Below are positions 1 to 8,656 of a stretch of 52,946 nt of DNA, one piece after another. The DNA lies in NCBI GenBank assembly GCA_031261965.1, contig JAISIP010000115.1, forward strand, positions 1-52,946, in the 5' to 3' direction. Source of the stretch: Victivallales bacterium. GTDB lineage: Bacteria > Verrucomicrobiota > Lentisphaeria > Victivallales > Victivallaceae. Position 1 is the first letter of the stretch; each line of letters begins with the position of its first letter. Under the pieces are notes generated by a model. It saw only the letters and a list, made by a program, of their open reading frames with translations, was not told the origin of the DNA and did no database searches. A program made the position numbers and the translations under genes.

Positions 1-748
1 CCGCCACGGTCATTAAATGGACAAAAAAGACGCTTGCAACCGTGAGCGTTATGAGGCTTTTCCATTTTTTTACGTAAATATCCGTGGCGGCGGTCATACG
101 CGAAACCATACCGTGGGTAAGTTGATCGCCTTTTTGCATCAGCGTGCCGAAAAACGGCAATTTCTCGATCCAGCGGTGAAAGAAAATCACACACGACGCG
201 CCAAGTCCGGCGAGGCAAAGCCCCGCAAGCGCAATTATGCCGAGTTCCCGCATAGCGTCGGTCAACTCAATTTGCGGCAGCTGGATTCTCATCAGCAACG
301 GAATAACCGGCACAAGCAGAATCAGTGCCAGCGAAAAAAGCGCGATCATACCGATAATGCGATCCATGAGAATCGTAAACGCCCCTTCGACTTTGCTGCC
401 GGCTTGGGAACGTCTGGAAAGAACGCCCATTTTTACCACGTCCCCCCCGATCGCTCCACCGGGAATCACCAGCGAAAAAAAGTTCCCCTGCATGGTCAGC
501 GAAAGTGCTTCAAAGGGCGAAAGCTCCACCTCAAGCAACCGGGTCAGTCGCAACCACCGCCAGGCGCATACGAGAATATGGCTGAGGTAAACTATCAACG
601 CCGGGAGCAACCATTTGTAGTTGAATTCTCTAAAGCCCTCGGCGATTTCGGCAGGGTTGCGTAACACCAGATAGCCGACGATACCTCCGGCGATTGCCAG
701 CTTGATAAAAAACCAGAGAAACTTTTTCAGTTTTGCAAACGAAATCAT
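1..748 (-). CDS. LPG-synthase-like flippase-type membrane protein (UPF0104), 3' part outside window
   Basis: Reading the minus strand from the ATG at 748 gives an open frame of 249 codons that runs off the left edge, so the C-terminus is missing. The protein begins MISFAKLKKFLWFFIKLAIA and has a hydrophobic first helix (about residues 8-28), a second helix around the 'WLLPALIVYLSHILVCAWRW' stretch, and the family-typical segment GNFFSLVIPGGAIGGDVVK, followed by further membrane helices. This pattern matches the lysylphosphatidylglycerol synthase TM-domain/UPF0104 family of inner-membrane proteins. Members include the membrane half of MprF and many stand-alone proteins of unknown transport role. 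An AGGA sits about 10 nt before the ATG. Nothing in the visible part shows the aminoacyl-transfer domain of MprF, so lipid lysylation should not be assumed. It is divergent from nfo. Confidence 0.75.
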   Translation of the reverse strand, partial: MISFAKLKKFLWFFIKLAIAGGIVGYLVLRNPAEIAEGFREFNYKWLLPALIVYLSHILVCAWRWLRLTRLLEVELSPFEALSLTMQGNFFSLVIPGGAIGGDVVKMGVLSRRSQAGSKVEGAFTILMDRIIGMIALFSLALILLVPVIPLLMRIQLPQIELTDAMRELGIIALAGLCLAGLGASCVIFFHRWIEKLPFFGTLMQKGDQLTHGMVSRMTAATDIYVKKWKSLITLTVASVFFVHLMTVA

Positions 749-868
749 TGGAAAAAATCCTATTTGTCATGTCTATTAAAGTAGCATAAAAATTCCGGTT
801 CGGCAATCGCCGGGTACTCTATTTTTGGGGTTTTTTTATACCGTTCGAATTTGTAAAAGGAATATCAA

Positions 869-1726
869 ATGGAATCAAAGGAACATAAAAAATATATCGG
901 AGCGCATGTCAGCACCGCCGGAGGCGTGGAAAACGCGCCGTTAAACGCCCATGCCATCGGAGCCACCGCTTTTGCTTTATTCACCAAAAATCAACGCCAA
1001 TGGAGCGCGCCACCGTTGACGGAAGAGTCGATCAGGGCTTTTAAGGCGAATTGCGAAAAATTCGGATACGATCCTGAGTTCATCTTGCCCCACGACACCT
1101 ACTTAATCAACCTCGGTCAGCCGGATTTGGAGAAGCGCAAGCGTTCACTTGCGGCGTTTATCGATGAACTTGCCCGCTGTAACGCACTTGGGCTAACTAA
1201 ACTGAACTTTCACCCCGGCAGTCACCTGAACGAGGTCACGCTTGAGGAGGAACTCAAACTCATCGCCGAGAGTGTCCGTGAAGCGGTAGATGCCGTTCCA
1301 AACGTTTCGGCAATTTTTGAAAACACCGCCGGGCAAGGCACCAACGTCGGCTACCGTTTTGAACAGCTTGGCACGATGTTAGAGTTGGTCGATCGTCCCG
1401 GTCGGGTCGGGGTTTGCCTCGATACTTGCCACACGTATGCGGCGGGTTACGACCTTAAAACGGAAGACGGCTACGCTCAAACTTTCGCCGATTTTGCCCG
1501 TTTCGTCGGTTTTGAAAACCTTAAGGGAGTGCATTTAAACGACTCCAGGAGCGTTCTCGGCGGTAAACTTGACCGTCATGTCAGCATTGGCGAGGGTGAG
1601 CTTGGTCTCGAGTTTTTCCGCCGTTTAATGCAGGACGAACGTTTTGACAATATCCCGTTGATTCTCGAAACTCCCAACGAAGAAATTTGGGCAAAAGAGA
1701 TCTCAATGCTCAAGGATTTCGCCTGA
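869..1726 (+). CDS. nfo: Endonuclease IV (AP endonuclease, family 2)
   Basis: 285 aa, the same length as E. coli Nfo, with near-identical blocks across the whole protein: KYIGAHVSTAGG at the N-terminus, FALFTKNQRQW, ILPHDTYLINL, NFHPGSH, FENTAGQGTNVGYRF, CLDTCHTYAAGYD, HLNDS, DRHVSIGEGELG and LILETPNE. These carry the His/Asp/Glu ligands of the trinuclear zinc site. The family is a TIM-barrel enzyme that cuts DNA 5' to abasic sites and removes 3'-blocking groups in base-excision repair in the cytoplasm. The ATG at 869 is preceded by AAAGGA. Relative to E. coli the start carries six extra charged residues, balanced elsewhere. It appears to be a single-gene unit; about 180 bp of AT-rich DNA follow, holding the promoter of the next operon. 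Confidence 0.95.
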   Translation: MESKEHKKYIGAHVSTAGGVENAPLNAHAIGATAFALFTKNQRQWSAPPLTEESIRAFKANCEKFGYDPEFILPHDTYLINLGQPDLEKRKRSLAAFIDELARCNALGLTKLNFHPGSHLNEVTLEEELKLIAESVREAVDAVPNVSAIFENTAGQGTNVGYRFEQLGTMLELVDRPGRVGVCLDTCHTYAAGYDLKTEDGYAQTFADFARFVGFENLKGVHLNDSRSVLGGKLDRHVSIGEGELGLEFFRRLMQDERFDNIPLILETPNEEIWAKEISMLKDFA

Positions 1727-1820
1727 TCATTGCTCCGAACCTGAACCATGGTTTTTAATGTTTTGCCAATAAAGCTTATAAATTTGCACCAAAAATACCA
1801 TTGCTGCTACAATTTTACTA

Positions 1821-1849
1821 TTGTCATTGGCTAATTTTTATACTATAAT
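1821..1849 (+). promoter_or_regulatory. Sigma70-type promoter of the pseudopilin/glycosidase operon
   Basis: TTGTCA at 1821-1826 and a perfect TATAAT at 1844-1849 are separated by exactly 17 bp in an AT-rich stretch. The expected transcription start is near 1856, giving a leader of about 50 nt before the ATG at 1905, which has AAGGAAAGG upstream. This is the best promoter match seen in the window. Confidence 0.7.
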
Positions 1850-1904
1850 ATTACATAGAAACGCATGACATAACTACCACTATAAAAAAGGAAAGGCAAA
1901 AAAC

Positions 1905-2718
1905 ATGAGAACAGGGAACAGGGAACAGGGAACAGGGAACAGGGAACAGGGAACAGGGAACAGGGAACAGGGAACAGGGAACAGGGAACAAATTCACTCT
2001 AATTGAACTTCTCGTGGTAATTGCGATTATCGCAATCCTTGCTTCCATGTTGTTGCCGGCACTCAATCAAGCGCGTGAGCGGGCAAGATCGAGCAGCTGT
2101 GCCAGTAATCTAAAACAGAGTATCGCCGGAATGCAATTATATTCTGATGACAATAAAGGCTATATGGTTTGTTACAGCCGTGACAACGCTCCGGGTGGTG
2201 CGGTTTACGGGTATTTTTGGGCGCGGTTGTCGTGGGGCAAAAATGCCAGCGGTTACAATATGAACAAAGCCGGGGGCGGATACATACCGTCTTCGGTTCT
2301 CAGGTGTCCGTCATCTTTGAAGCATACCGGCGACTGGTTCAACAGCTATGCCATGTACAATTCCAACTGCGAATGGGCAGGGACGTATAAAAACTTGTCG
2401 AAAGAGTTAGGGGAGTGTTTTTACCGATATGATTCCTTGAACGGTGAGAGTTACTTGTTGCCCAAGCGGATGAAGCAACCGAGTGTTTTTACTGTTTTTT
2501 CGGACTCCATTGTCGTCAAGGCCGGTACCAATGCGGGGAAAGCATGTTTTGTCTTCCGAAGTGTCAACCAGTTGGAGGGCGGCGGCATGTATGGTCAACA
2601 TAGCAAACGGGCTAATGTGGCGCATGCGGACGGGCATGTCTCTTCGTACAACAAAGAGCAGGCGGCCGCATCGAAAATGAAAATTTCCATATTCTACAAT
2701 GAAGGAGACGTATTGTGA
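1905..2718 (+). CDS. Prepilin-type N-terminal methylation domain protein with H-X9-DG motif, frame switched by heptamer repeat
   Basis: The frame coding for [20 protein letters not shown] at 1990 onward and ending at 2718 has no ATG; its first usable internal codon is a GTG at 2014, inside the membrane helix and with no ribosome site. The ATG at 1905 has a good AAGGAAAGG site but reads through the heptamer tract in another frame and stops at 2004-2006. The distance 1905-2014 is 109 nt, one base over a multiple of three, so losing one 7-bp unit (or gaining two) would join leader and body. The body has the type IV pilin/pseudopilin N-terminal helix, then a globular part with cysteines and a C-terminal [12 protein letters not shown] (H-X9-DG) motif typical of the abundant PVC-group pseudopilin-like proteins, whose function is unknown. 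As sequenced it is probably OFF. Its stop overlaps the start of the next gene (GTGA), suggesting translational coupling. An assembly error in the repeat is the main alternative. Confidence 0.75.
1910..1986 (+). repeat. Heptanucleotide tandem repeat, 11 units of AACAGGG
   Basis: Eleven perfect copies of AACAGGG (1910-1986), plus AACA of a twelfth, lie between the ATG at 1905 and the conserved prepilin segment [10 protein letters not shown] at 1990. The unit has no stop codon in any forward frame, and 7 = 1 mod 3, so each gain or loss of a unit changes the reading frame. This is the arrangement of a slipped-strand phase-variation tract. Confidence 0.9.
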
Positions 2719-3290
2719 AACATTGGATTTTTGTCGCGCTTTTGTGTATGGTCGCGTCCTCTCTTTGGGCGGATACGGTAGCCAATCCCGTTAAGGACGG
2801 GGGGAAAATCTACTTCAAAAACAAAAAAAACAAACTATCTAACAGCGTCGCTCTGTCAACCTTACCCCGCATCGAAGGGGAGAACCCCGGAGTGCGGATC
2901 GACTGCGCCCAAGGCGAGGACATCGCCTATTTTGAGTGGGGGTTGCCGAGAGCAAAAGTGTTGCCGAAATTCCAAAAAGCCGAATTTCAAGTAAACATGC
3001 TTTTGCCGGAGAATCATCCGGGTCGGGCGGTCAATTTGCGATTGATTGACGTAGATGGCGAAATTTTCCAGTTTCGCACCTCAATACCGGCGACCGGCGA
3101 TGGCAAGTGGCATGATTTGCTACTCAATGCAGATGCCGAAAATCCGCGATTCGTCGCCAGTTGGGGAGGGGGCAACAAGGCCGATAAAAAGCTCACTATG
3201 CCGGTTAAGTTGATCGGCATTACCGTCGATCTTAGAGCCGGGAGCGGTGAACTTGGACTGGGTCTGATTTCGTGCCGGGTTGGAGATTGA
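2715..3290 (+). CDS. Secreted single-domain protein, duplicate of the N-terminal domain of the following glycosidase
   Basis: 191 aa. It starts at GTG 2715, overlapping the preceding stop (GTGA), with AAGGAG eight bases upstream. Residues 1-19 form a signal peptide ([19 protein letters not shown]). The rest is nearly collinear with the first 190 residues of the next protein, sharing stretches such as [26 protein letters not shown] and [10 protein letters not shown]. It ends where that domain ends, with a TGA one base before the next ATG. The predicted fold looks like an all-beta, carbohydrate-binding-like module, but I cannot name a family. Role inferred from context: a soluble or surface partner binding the same ligand as the glycosidase. 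It could also be a recent, functionless duplication product. The short spacing and the preserved ribosome site argue that it is translated. Confidence 0.7.
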   Translation: MKHWIFVALLCMVASSLWADTVANPVKDGGKIYFKNKKNKLSNSVALSTLPRIEGENPGVRIDCAQGEDIAYFEWGLPRAKVLPKFQKAEFQVNMLLPENHPGRAVNLRLIDVDGEIFQFRTSIPATGDGKWHDLLLNADAENPRFVASWGGGNKADKKLTMPVKLIGITVDLRAGSGELGLGLISCRVGD

Positions 3291-3867
3291 GATGAAGCAT
3301 TGGTTTCTTGCTGTGCTTCTATGCATAGTCGCTCCCTCGCTCTCGGCGGAAACGGTGGCAAATCCCGTGACGGACGGGGGAAGAATATATTTCAAAGACA
3401 AGAAAAACAAAACTGCGGGTAACTTCCCTCTGGCGAGTCTACCCCGCATTGACGGAGAGAACCCAGGAGTGCGGATCGACTGCGCCCAAGGCGAGGACAT
3501 TGCCTACTTTGAATGGGGGTTGCCGAGAGCGAAAGTATTGCCGGAGTTCCTGAAAGCCGAATTCCAAATAGACATGCTTTTGCCGGAGAATCATCCGGGT
3601 CGGACGGTCAATTTGCGACTGATTGACGCCCACGGAGAAACTTTCCAGTTTCGTACCTCATTGCCGAAGGCGGGAGATGGCAAGTGGCATGAATTCACAC
3701 TCACTGTAGATGCCGAAAATCCGCGCTTCGCCGCCCGTTGGGGTGGCGGCGAAAAGGCTGACAAAAAGCTCACTATGCCAATTAAGCTGATCGGCATTAC
3801 CGTCGATCTTAAAGCCGGGAGTGGTGAACTTGGACTGGGTCTGATTTCGTGCCGGGTTATCGACAGC
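2715..3867 (+). repeat. Tandem duplication of a ~575-bp coding module
   Basis: The segment 2715-3290 is repeated at 3292-3867 with many substitutions but no visible large gaps (repeat period about 577 bp). The first copy is a stand-alone gene; the second is the N-terminal module of the glycosidase. Divergence is spread over both copies, so this is not an assembly artefact. Confidence 0.85.
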
Positions 3868-6285
3868 AACGCCCCGTGTGAAGTGAAGTTGCTGACCGGA
3901 ACGGGAAGTCCCATTCATGTTTTGAAACCGGAAGACGCGGGGCAACTTGCTCTTTGCGTGATCAATCCCCGCCCCAAGCCGTTAAAAGGAACTCTCCGCT
4001 GGGAAATGAGCGGAGTACGCGGCGAAAATCTCGGGGATGCAAACGTCGAACTCGACCTTGCCATTGCAGAGAAAAAAGAGCTGAAACTGCCCGTCCCAAC
4101 CTTGTTCGGGGTCTACCGCATCGCGATTTCAGTAAAAGACTCCGATCCGGCGGTTCGTTTTTTGGATAAGAAACTTTCTTTTGCCTACATGGTTCCGGCG
4201 AATACGCTGAACATCAAAAAAGACGGCTTTATTTTCGGCGTTTGCTCCCATCCGCAGCGTCACAATGCCGAGTCTCAGAAGCTTGAAGCGATGGCGGCAT
4301 CCTATTGCGGCGCAACTGCGGTTCGCGACGATGTCGAGTGGCAACGAGTTCAACCGCGAGAGGGAGTCTGGAATTTCGACTCTTTCGACCGTGTGGTCAG
4401 TACCTTCGGCAAATACGGCGTTGAAGTTCTGCCGATTTTGAGCTATGGCGTGGCATGGGCGACGGCGAAGGATTGGAAGCCGATCAACCCGAAATCTTAC
4501 CCCCGGTCACGCCCGGATTACGGGCATTGGCGTACTTTTGTTTCGCATTTCGCGAAACGCTATCGCGATAAAATCCGTTATGCGGAAGTCTGGAATGAGC
4601 CTGATCTTTATTCGTTTGCCAATTTTCCGGCCGATGAGTACGTAAAAATGATGGAGATCGCCTATGAGGAGATCAAAAAAGAGGCGCCCGAGTGGAAAGT
4701 TTTGTGCGGCGGTTTTGCCTGTTTGCCCGGACAATCGGGAAAATCGGGAAACCCTGAGGTCATGCCCGCCGTGATTCGGTCTGGGGCTTACGATATTTTC
4801 GCCTTTCACGGTCACGGTCTTTTCGGCGGCTATCGCAACCAGATCAGGCGACTGCCTTCATTTGGCAACACCAAACCGTGGTATGCCAACGAAACGGCGG
4901 TTTCATCGATGATTTACGGCGAAGACGTTCAGGCAGGAACACTTTTTCGGAAGCTGATCTTTTCGTGGGCGGAAGGTTCGATCGGCTATAACTGGTACGA
5001 TCTTCGCAATGACGGATTCAACCCCAAAAACAACGAACACAATTTTGGGCTTGTAACCTACGACTTCTTCCCCAAAAAAGCCTATGTCGCCTACAATATG
5101 CTTGCAAGCCTCTATCGGGGCGGAACTTTCCTACGGGAAGTGAAGCTTGAAAAAGATTTGCAGGGCTATCTCTTTTTGAGTCGGGAGGGCGATCAGCTGT
5201 TGTCTGCCTGGAGTGACACCGGGGATGACCGGGTGTTGCCGCTGTTGGTTTCCGGCATCAACGGAAATGCCGAGGCCATCGATTTGTATGGCAATGCCAG
5301 AAAATTGGAAAATTTCGATGACGCGGTGATTTTTGAAGTAGGCGACGAACCGGTCACTTTGCGGATAGCCGGGCAAAAAGGCGATATTAAAGTAACGGGA
5401 GCTCTGGTGCGGCCGCTCGGAGATATTGAGGCGATTCCCGGCGGGAAAAGTGTTTTTAGCTTTGAGTTCTCCAATCCCGCCGACAAGCCCCGTGAGTTGC
5501 GGCTGAAATTGACCCTGCCCCTCGGACTTTCGGCGAAAAACTTAGAGAGGAAGATCCGGATTGCGGCAAAAGGCAAAGCTGTAGCGGAATTTAACGTTGA
5601 TGCGCTGCCCGCCTTTCGTTCGTTGCCCGCTGCTCCGCAACAGTTGACGCTAAAGGTGGATGGTCGTTCATTTCGCAACAAAGTCGGGTCAAGTACGATT
5701 ATCCCCGCGAAAGGTTATCGTACAGAGCCGGATTTTGAGTTAAAGGACGGCGGTCTTGTTCATCCCCTCGTCCCGAACATGCCGGATACGGCATATATGT
5801 TCTGGCAGGGCGTGCAGGATCTCTCCAGTAAAATCTATCTTGGACGCGACGGCGATGCACTTCTGTTGCGCGTGGAAGTAACAGATGACAAGCACGTTCA
5901 ACCCAATTCCGATTCCGAGGTCTGGAAAGGAGACAATATCCAGTTTGCCCTCCAGATTCCCAATCAGAAAGGTTTCTGGGAGTTCGGACTTACCCGGACC
6001 GACGCAAAAACAAGCGAGGTTTTCGCATGGAACGCACCTGTCGGGTTCGATATGGCCAAAGCCGTTGCGGCGATTCGATTGGAAACTGCACGCGATGAAG
6101 ATAGGAAACTAACCACGTACGAGGCGCGGATTCCGTTTGGAGTCATCGGTTTGACGTCAAAGGAATTCCGCTTCAATTTACTGGTCAACGACAACGACGG
6201 ATTCGGCCGCGAGAGCTTTATTCGCATTGCTCCGGGGTTGGGTACGGGGAAGAGTACGGAGCTTTATCCGAAAATAAAGTTTTGA
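3292..6285 (+). CDS. Secreted clan-A glycoside hydrolase (GH39/GH5-like barrel) with C-terminal CBM9-like domain
   Basis: 997 aa from the ATG at 3292; an upstream in-frame TTG at 3280 is unlikely because GGAG lies six bases before 3292. Order: signal peptide (1-19), duplicated N-terminal module (about 20-190), a beta-rich linker domain, a TIM barrel (about 310-640), another beta domain (about 650-800) and a CBM9/DOMON-like domain (about 815-997) with segments such as DDKHVQPNSDSEVWKGDNIQF. The barrel has YAEVWNEPD with Glu436 as the likely acid/base and WYANETAVSS with Glu534 as the likely nucleophile, the usual clan-A pair. Family placement within GH39/GH5-like enzymes is uncertain and the substrate unknown; a plant or host polysaccharide is likely. 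It is translationally coupled to the two upstream genes and ends just before a strong terminator. Confidence 0.75.
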   Translation: MKHWFLAVLLCIVAPSLSAETVANPVTDGGRIYFKDKKNKTAGNFPLASLPRIDGENPGVRIDCAQGEDIAYFEWGLPRAKVLPEFLKAEFQIDMLLPENHPGRTVNLRLIDAHGETFQFRTSLPKAGDGKWHEFTLTVDAENPRFAARWGGGEKADKKLTMPIKLIGITVDLKAGSGELGLGLISCRVIDSNAPCEVKLLTGTGSPIHVLKPEDAGQLALCVINPRPKPLKGTLRWEMSGVRGENLGDANVELDLAIAEKKELKLPVPTLFGVYRIAISVKDSDPAVRFLDKKLSFAYMVPANTLNIKKDGFIFGVCSHPQRHNAESQKLEAMAASYCGATAVRDDVEWQRVQPREGVWNFDSFDRVVSTFGKYGVEVLPILSYGVAWATAKDWKPINPKSYPRSRPDYGHWRTFVSHFAKRYRDKIRYAEVWNEPDLYSFANFPADEYVKMMEIAYEEIKKEAPEWKVLCGGFACLPGQSGKSGNPEVMPAVIRSGAYDIFAFHGHGLFGGYRNQIRRLPSFGNTKPWYANETAVSSMIYGEDVQAGTLFRKLIFSWAEGSIGYNWYDLRNDGFNPKNNEHNFGLVTYDFFPKKAYVAYNMLASLYRGGTFLREVKLEKDLQGYLFLSREGDQLLSAWSDTGDDRVLPLLVSGINGNAEAIDLYGNARKLENFDDAVIFEVGDEPVTLRIAGQKGDIKVTGALVRPLGDIEAIPGGKSVFSFEFSNPADKPRELRLKLTLPLGLSAKNLERKIRIAAKGKAVAEFNVDALPAFRSLPAAPQQLTLKVDGRSFRNKVGSSTIIPAKGYRTEPDFELKDGGLVHPLVPNMPDTAYMFWQGVQDLSSKIYLGRDGDALLLRVEVTDDKHVQPNSDSEVWKGDNIQFALQIPNQKGFWEFGLTRTDAKTSEVFAWNAPVGFDMAKAVAAIRLETARDEDRKLTTYEARIPFGVIGLTSKEFRFNLLVNDNDGFGRESFIRIAPGLGTGKSTELYPKIKF

Positions 6286-6300
6286 ACTGTTTCGCATTGA

Positions 6301-6330
6301 CGGGCTTGAACGATATTCAAGCCCGTTTTT
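6301..6330 (+). terminator. Rho-independent terminator of the glycosidase operon
   Basis: Perfect 10-bp stem CGGGCTTGAA / TTCAAGCCCG (6301-6310 and 6316-6325) with a 5-nt loop, followed by TTTTT, starting 15 bp after the glycosidase stop. Confidence 0.9.
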
Positions 6331-6361
6331 CATTCCGCATGTATCCATAAGCCATACGGAT

Positions 6362-6382
6362 AAAAGGTTTTGCCTTCTCGCA
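6362..6382. repeat. 21-bp dispersed repeat, inverted copy at 50757-50777
   Basis: The 21 bases at 6362-6382 (ending in GCCTTCTCGCA) are the exact reverse complement of 50757-50777. Here the sequence stands alone between the operon terminator and a MITE. At the other site it forms one arm of a hairpin. The rest of the gap 6286-6587 holds only the terminator, this repeat and the MITE. Confidence 0.7.
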
Positions 6383-6398
6383 AAATTGCCTCTCTTTA

Positions 6399-6564
6399 GG
6401 CTACCTCTAAAAACTGGAAATTTGGCTAAAAATTGCAGCTCACCATTGTATGCTCGGTCTTGCTCATGGCTGGTTAACTCTATGTTAGCCAGCTACTTGC
6501 AAGACCGCACCTCCAATTTGTGAATCTACTAATTTTCAGCTCAACCCAGTTTTTAGAGATACCC
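6399..6564 (-). mobile_element. Full-length MITE-like element (166 bp), copy A
   Basis: Flanked by a 4-bp direct repeat TTTA (6395-6398 and 6565-6568). The ends are GGCTACCTCTAAAAACTGG and the complement of GGGTATCTCTAAAAACTGG. Read on the minus strand it aligns along its whole length with the element at 40131-40297, including an internal hairpin around CTGGCTAACATAG/GTTAACCAG and a CGGTCTTGC...GCAAGACCG pair. A short direct duplication of its right end (TAGAGATACCCTT) follows at about 6569-6581. No coding capacity; presumably mobilised in trans. Confidence 0.8.
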
Positions 6565-6587
6565 TTTAGAGATACCCTTTACGTGTT

Positions 6588-7859
6588 TTATTCGGCGCGA
6601 AGTACCGTAATCGGATTTTGTTGAGCTGCTTTGTAGGCGGGGTAAGTTCCGAAAATCACTCCGGTAATGCTGGAAATCGCCAACGACAAAATAATGCTCC
6701 ACGCCGAATAAATCGTCGGCATTTTGGAGTAATAGGTGATCGCCGAGCCGATACCTACTCCCAGCGTGATTCCTATGATACCGCCAAGAGAGGTGAGAAA
6801 CACCGTTTCAATCAGAAATTGCAACAAAATATCGGCTTTTTGCGCACCTAACGCCCGGCGCGTGCCGATCTCCTTGCGTCGCTCAAATACGCTTGCAAGC
6901 ATAATGTTCATAATTCCGATACCGCCGACCACCAGCGAGATCCCCGCGATTGACCCCATGACAATGGTAAAAATATTTTGAGTTCGTTCGCGCTGTCGCA
7001 AAAGTTCCAGCGGAACAACCATGCCCCAATCTTTGGTGTCGGTATGGGCTTTTTCCAGATAACGGGCAATCCGTTTTGAGGTGTTGTCGATGTAACTGGT
7101 GTCCGCGATTTTGACTAAAAACAAATCGTACTCAATGCGGGTGATTTTGTAGGCGTATCCCTCACGCACAAAAGTGTAATCCTTGTAGAGCGCCCGCGCT
7201 GTGGTGATCGGAATGAAGATCATATCGTTTTGACCGCCAATCTCGGGGTACTGCGTGCCGTAGACGTTATCGACGATTCCGACGATCCGAAACACCATAT
7301 CTTCGATCCGAATCGACCCGCCGACCACGTCAGTGTCGCCGATCGCAAAAAGCCTGCGTTTGACGTTTTTGCCGATGACGCACACCAACGCGTTATTTTG
7401 ATAGTCCGCCGGCGAAAACCAGCGGCCTTTTTCGATTTTTGCCGAAGAGTCCTGCAAAAATTGATAATCGCAGCCGATTAACTTTAAATCGGTACGCTGT
7501 AATCCTTTGAGTACCTTTTTTCGGGCATCGAACACGGTGGTAATGCGTTCGATGTTGTCCATTTTCATAATGTTGCTGACATCTTTTGCGCTTAGCCCGT
7601 ACCGCTCCATCACCCCGGCGTTGTCCGAACTTTCGCTCTTGCCGTCAACAGGAGGACGCTTTGAGAACAAAATAATCTTATCAATACCCATCGCCTCGAT
7701 TTGAGCCAGTGCCGAGCGTTTTGCCCCCTCGGAAATCGCCAGCATCGCAATTACGCTGCCAACGCCGAAAATCACGCCGAGCGATGTGAGAATTGAACGG
7801 ACTTTGTGCAACAGGAGATTGTGCAGCGAAAGCCCGAAGAGATCGCGCATAAGCATCAT
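6588..7859 (-). CDS. MacB-like ABC transporter permease
   Basis: 423 aa from the ATG at 7859, which overlaps the stop of the ATPase gene (ATGA) and has GAGG upstream; longer upstream frames lie inside the ATPase gene. The protein has a first membrane helix in LTSLGVIFGVGSVIAMLAIS, a large periplasmic domain (about residues 50-300, MacB_PCD type) and three C-terminal helices with the FtsX signature region (GGIGIMNIMLASVFERRKEIGTRRALGA). This is the topology of MacB-type mechanotransmission exporters. It ends the four-gene operon secretin-adaptor-ATPase-permease. The substrate cannot be read from sequence; family members export macrolides, peptides, siderophores or lipoprotein-like cargo. Confidence 0.88.
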   Translation of the reverse strand: MMLMRDLFGLSLHNLLLHKVRSILTSLGVIFGVGSVIAMLAISEGAKRSALAQIEAMGIDKIILFSKRPPVDGKSESSDNAGVMERYGLSAKDVSNIMKMDNIERITTVFDARKKVLKGLQRTDLKLIGCDYQFLQDSSAKIEKGRWFSPADYQNNALVCVIGKNVKRRLFAIGDTDVVGGSIRIEDMVFRIVGIVDNVYGTQYPEIGGQNDMIFIPITTARALYKDYTFVREGYAYKITRIEYDLFLVKIADTSYIDNTSKRIARYLEKAHTDTKDWGMVVPLELLRQRERTQNIFTIVMGSIAGISLVVGGIGIMNIMLASVFERRKEIGTRRALGAQKADILLQFLIETVFLTSLGGIIGITLGVGIGSAITYYSKMPTIYSAWSIILSLAISSITGVIFGTYPAYKAAQQNPITVLRAE

Positions 7860-8656
7860 TGTGTTACCTCGTTGATCTCGACTTCCGCCTTGTCGCGTTG
7901 TTCTTCTATCTCCTTGAAGACCGCGTGTTCCTGCTTTTTTACCTCCCACTCAAGCAAGGTTTCGTCGATTCGCCCGTCCCGCAACCGGATGATTTTGTCG
8001 TAATGCGGTCCGAGTGCCGGATTGTGTGTCACCATGACGATGGTCACGCCCTGTTCGCGGTTCAACTCGTGAAAAAGCTTCATAATTTCATCGCTGGTTT
8101 TTTCGTCGAGATTCCCGGTTGGTTCATCCGCTAAAATAAACGCCGGGTTGTTCGACAACGCCCGCGCAATCGCGATACGTTGGCACTCGCCGCCGGATAG
8201 TTGGGTCGGGCGGTGTCCGAGTCGGTGTCCGAGTCCGACCCGTTGCGCGAGATCGAGCGCCCGTTTGCGTCGAATCCGCCCCGCAATCCGCCCGTAAATC
8301 ATCGGGACTTCGATATTTTCCTCCACTGAGAGATGCGGAAAAAGATTGAAGCTCTGAAAAATGAACCCGATTTTGCGGTTTCTGATCGTCGCTTGTTCAA
8401 CATCAGTCAGCTGACTGACCTCGGTTTCCTCCAAAAAATATTGCCCTGCGGTTGGCACGTCGAGCATTCCCAGGATGTTTAACAACGTCGATTTGCCGGA
8501 GCCGGAAGTGCCGATAAAACCGACGAATTCGCCTCGTTTGACCGTCGCATGAATGCCTTTCAGCACGGGAACTTGAAGATCGCCGGTGATATAGGTTTTG
8601 CGAATGTCGATCAACCGGACAATATCGCCGCTTTGATGCACTTCCTTATCGGGCAT
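7856..8656 (-). CDS. ABC transporter ATP-binding protein (MacB/LolD class)
   Basis: 266 aa. Walker [11 protein letters not shown]-loop region [14 protein letters not shown], signature LSGGE, Walker B with [12 protein letters not shown], and an H-loop in MVTHNPAL. This is the LolD/MacB class that pairs with FtsX-like permeases. The C-terminus has a charged tail of about 40 residues ([23 protein letters not shown]) not found in LolD, probably a short helix. Its start overlaps the adaptor stop (TAATG) and its stop overlaps the permease start (ATGA), so the three are made together and probably act as one inner-membrane pump. Confidence 0.92.
   Translation of the reverse strand: MPDKEVHQSGDIVRLIDIRKTYITGDLQVPVLKGIHATVKRGEFVGFIGTSGSGKSTLLNILGMLDVPTAGQYFLEETEVSQLTDVEQATIRNRKIGFIFQSFNLFPHLSVEENIEVPMIYGRIAGRIRRKRALDLAQRVGLGHRLGHRPTQLSGGECQRIAIARALSNNPAFILADEPTGNLDEKTSDEIMKLFHELNREQGVTIVMVTHNPALGPHYDKIIRLRDGRIDETLLEWEVKKQEHAVFKEIEEQRDKAEVEINEVTQ

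Noticed and set aside
17-664. Plus-strand ORFs over the first 700 bp
   Set aside because: They are low-complexity translations opposite a clear membrane protein frame on the minus strand.
1851-2066. Minus-strand ORF with repeated LFPVPCS
   Set aside because: It is the antisense translation of the heptamer tract, which is open in all frames; no ribosome site.
6399-6580. Small RNA gene suggested by the internal stem
   Set aside because: The same structure occurs in the other full-length MITE copy and has target duplications, so a mobile element is the better explanation; transcription cannot be judged.
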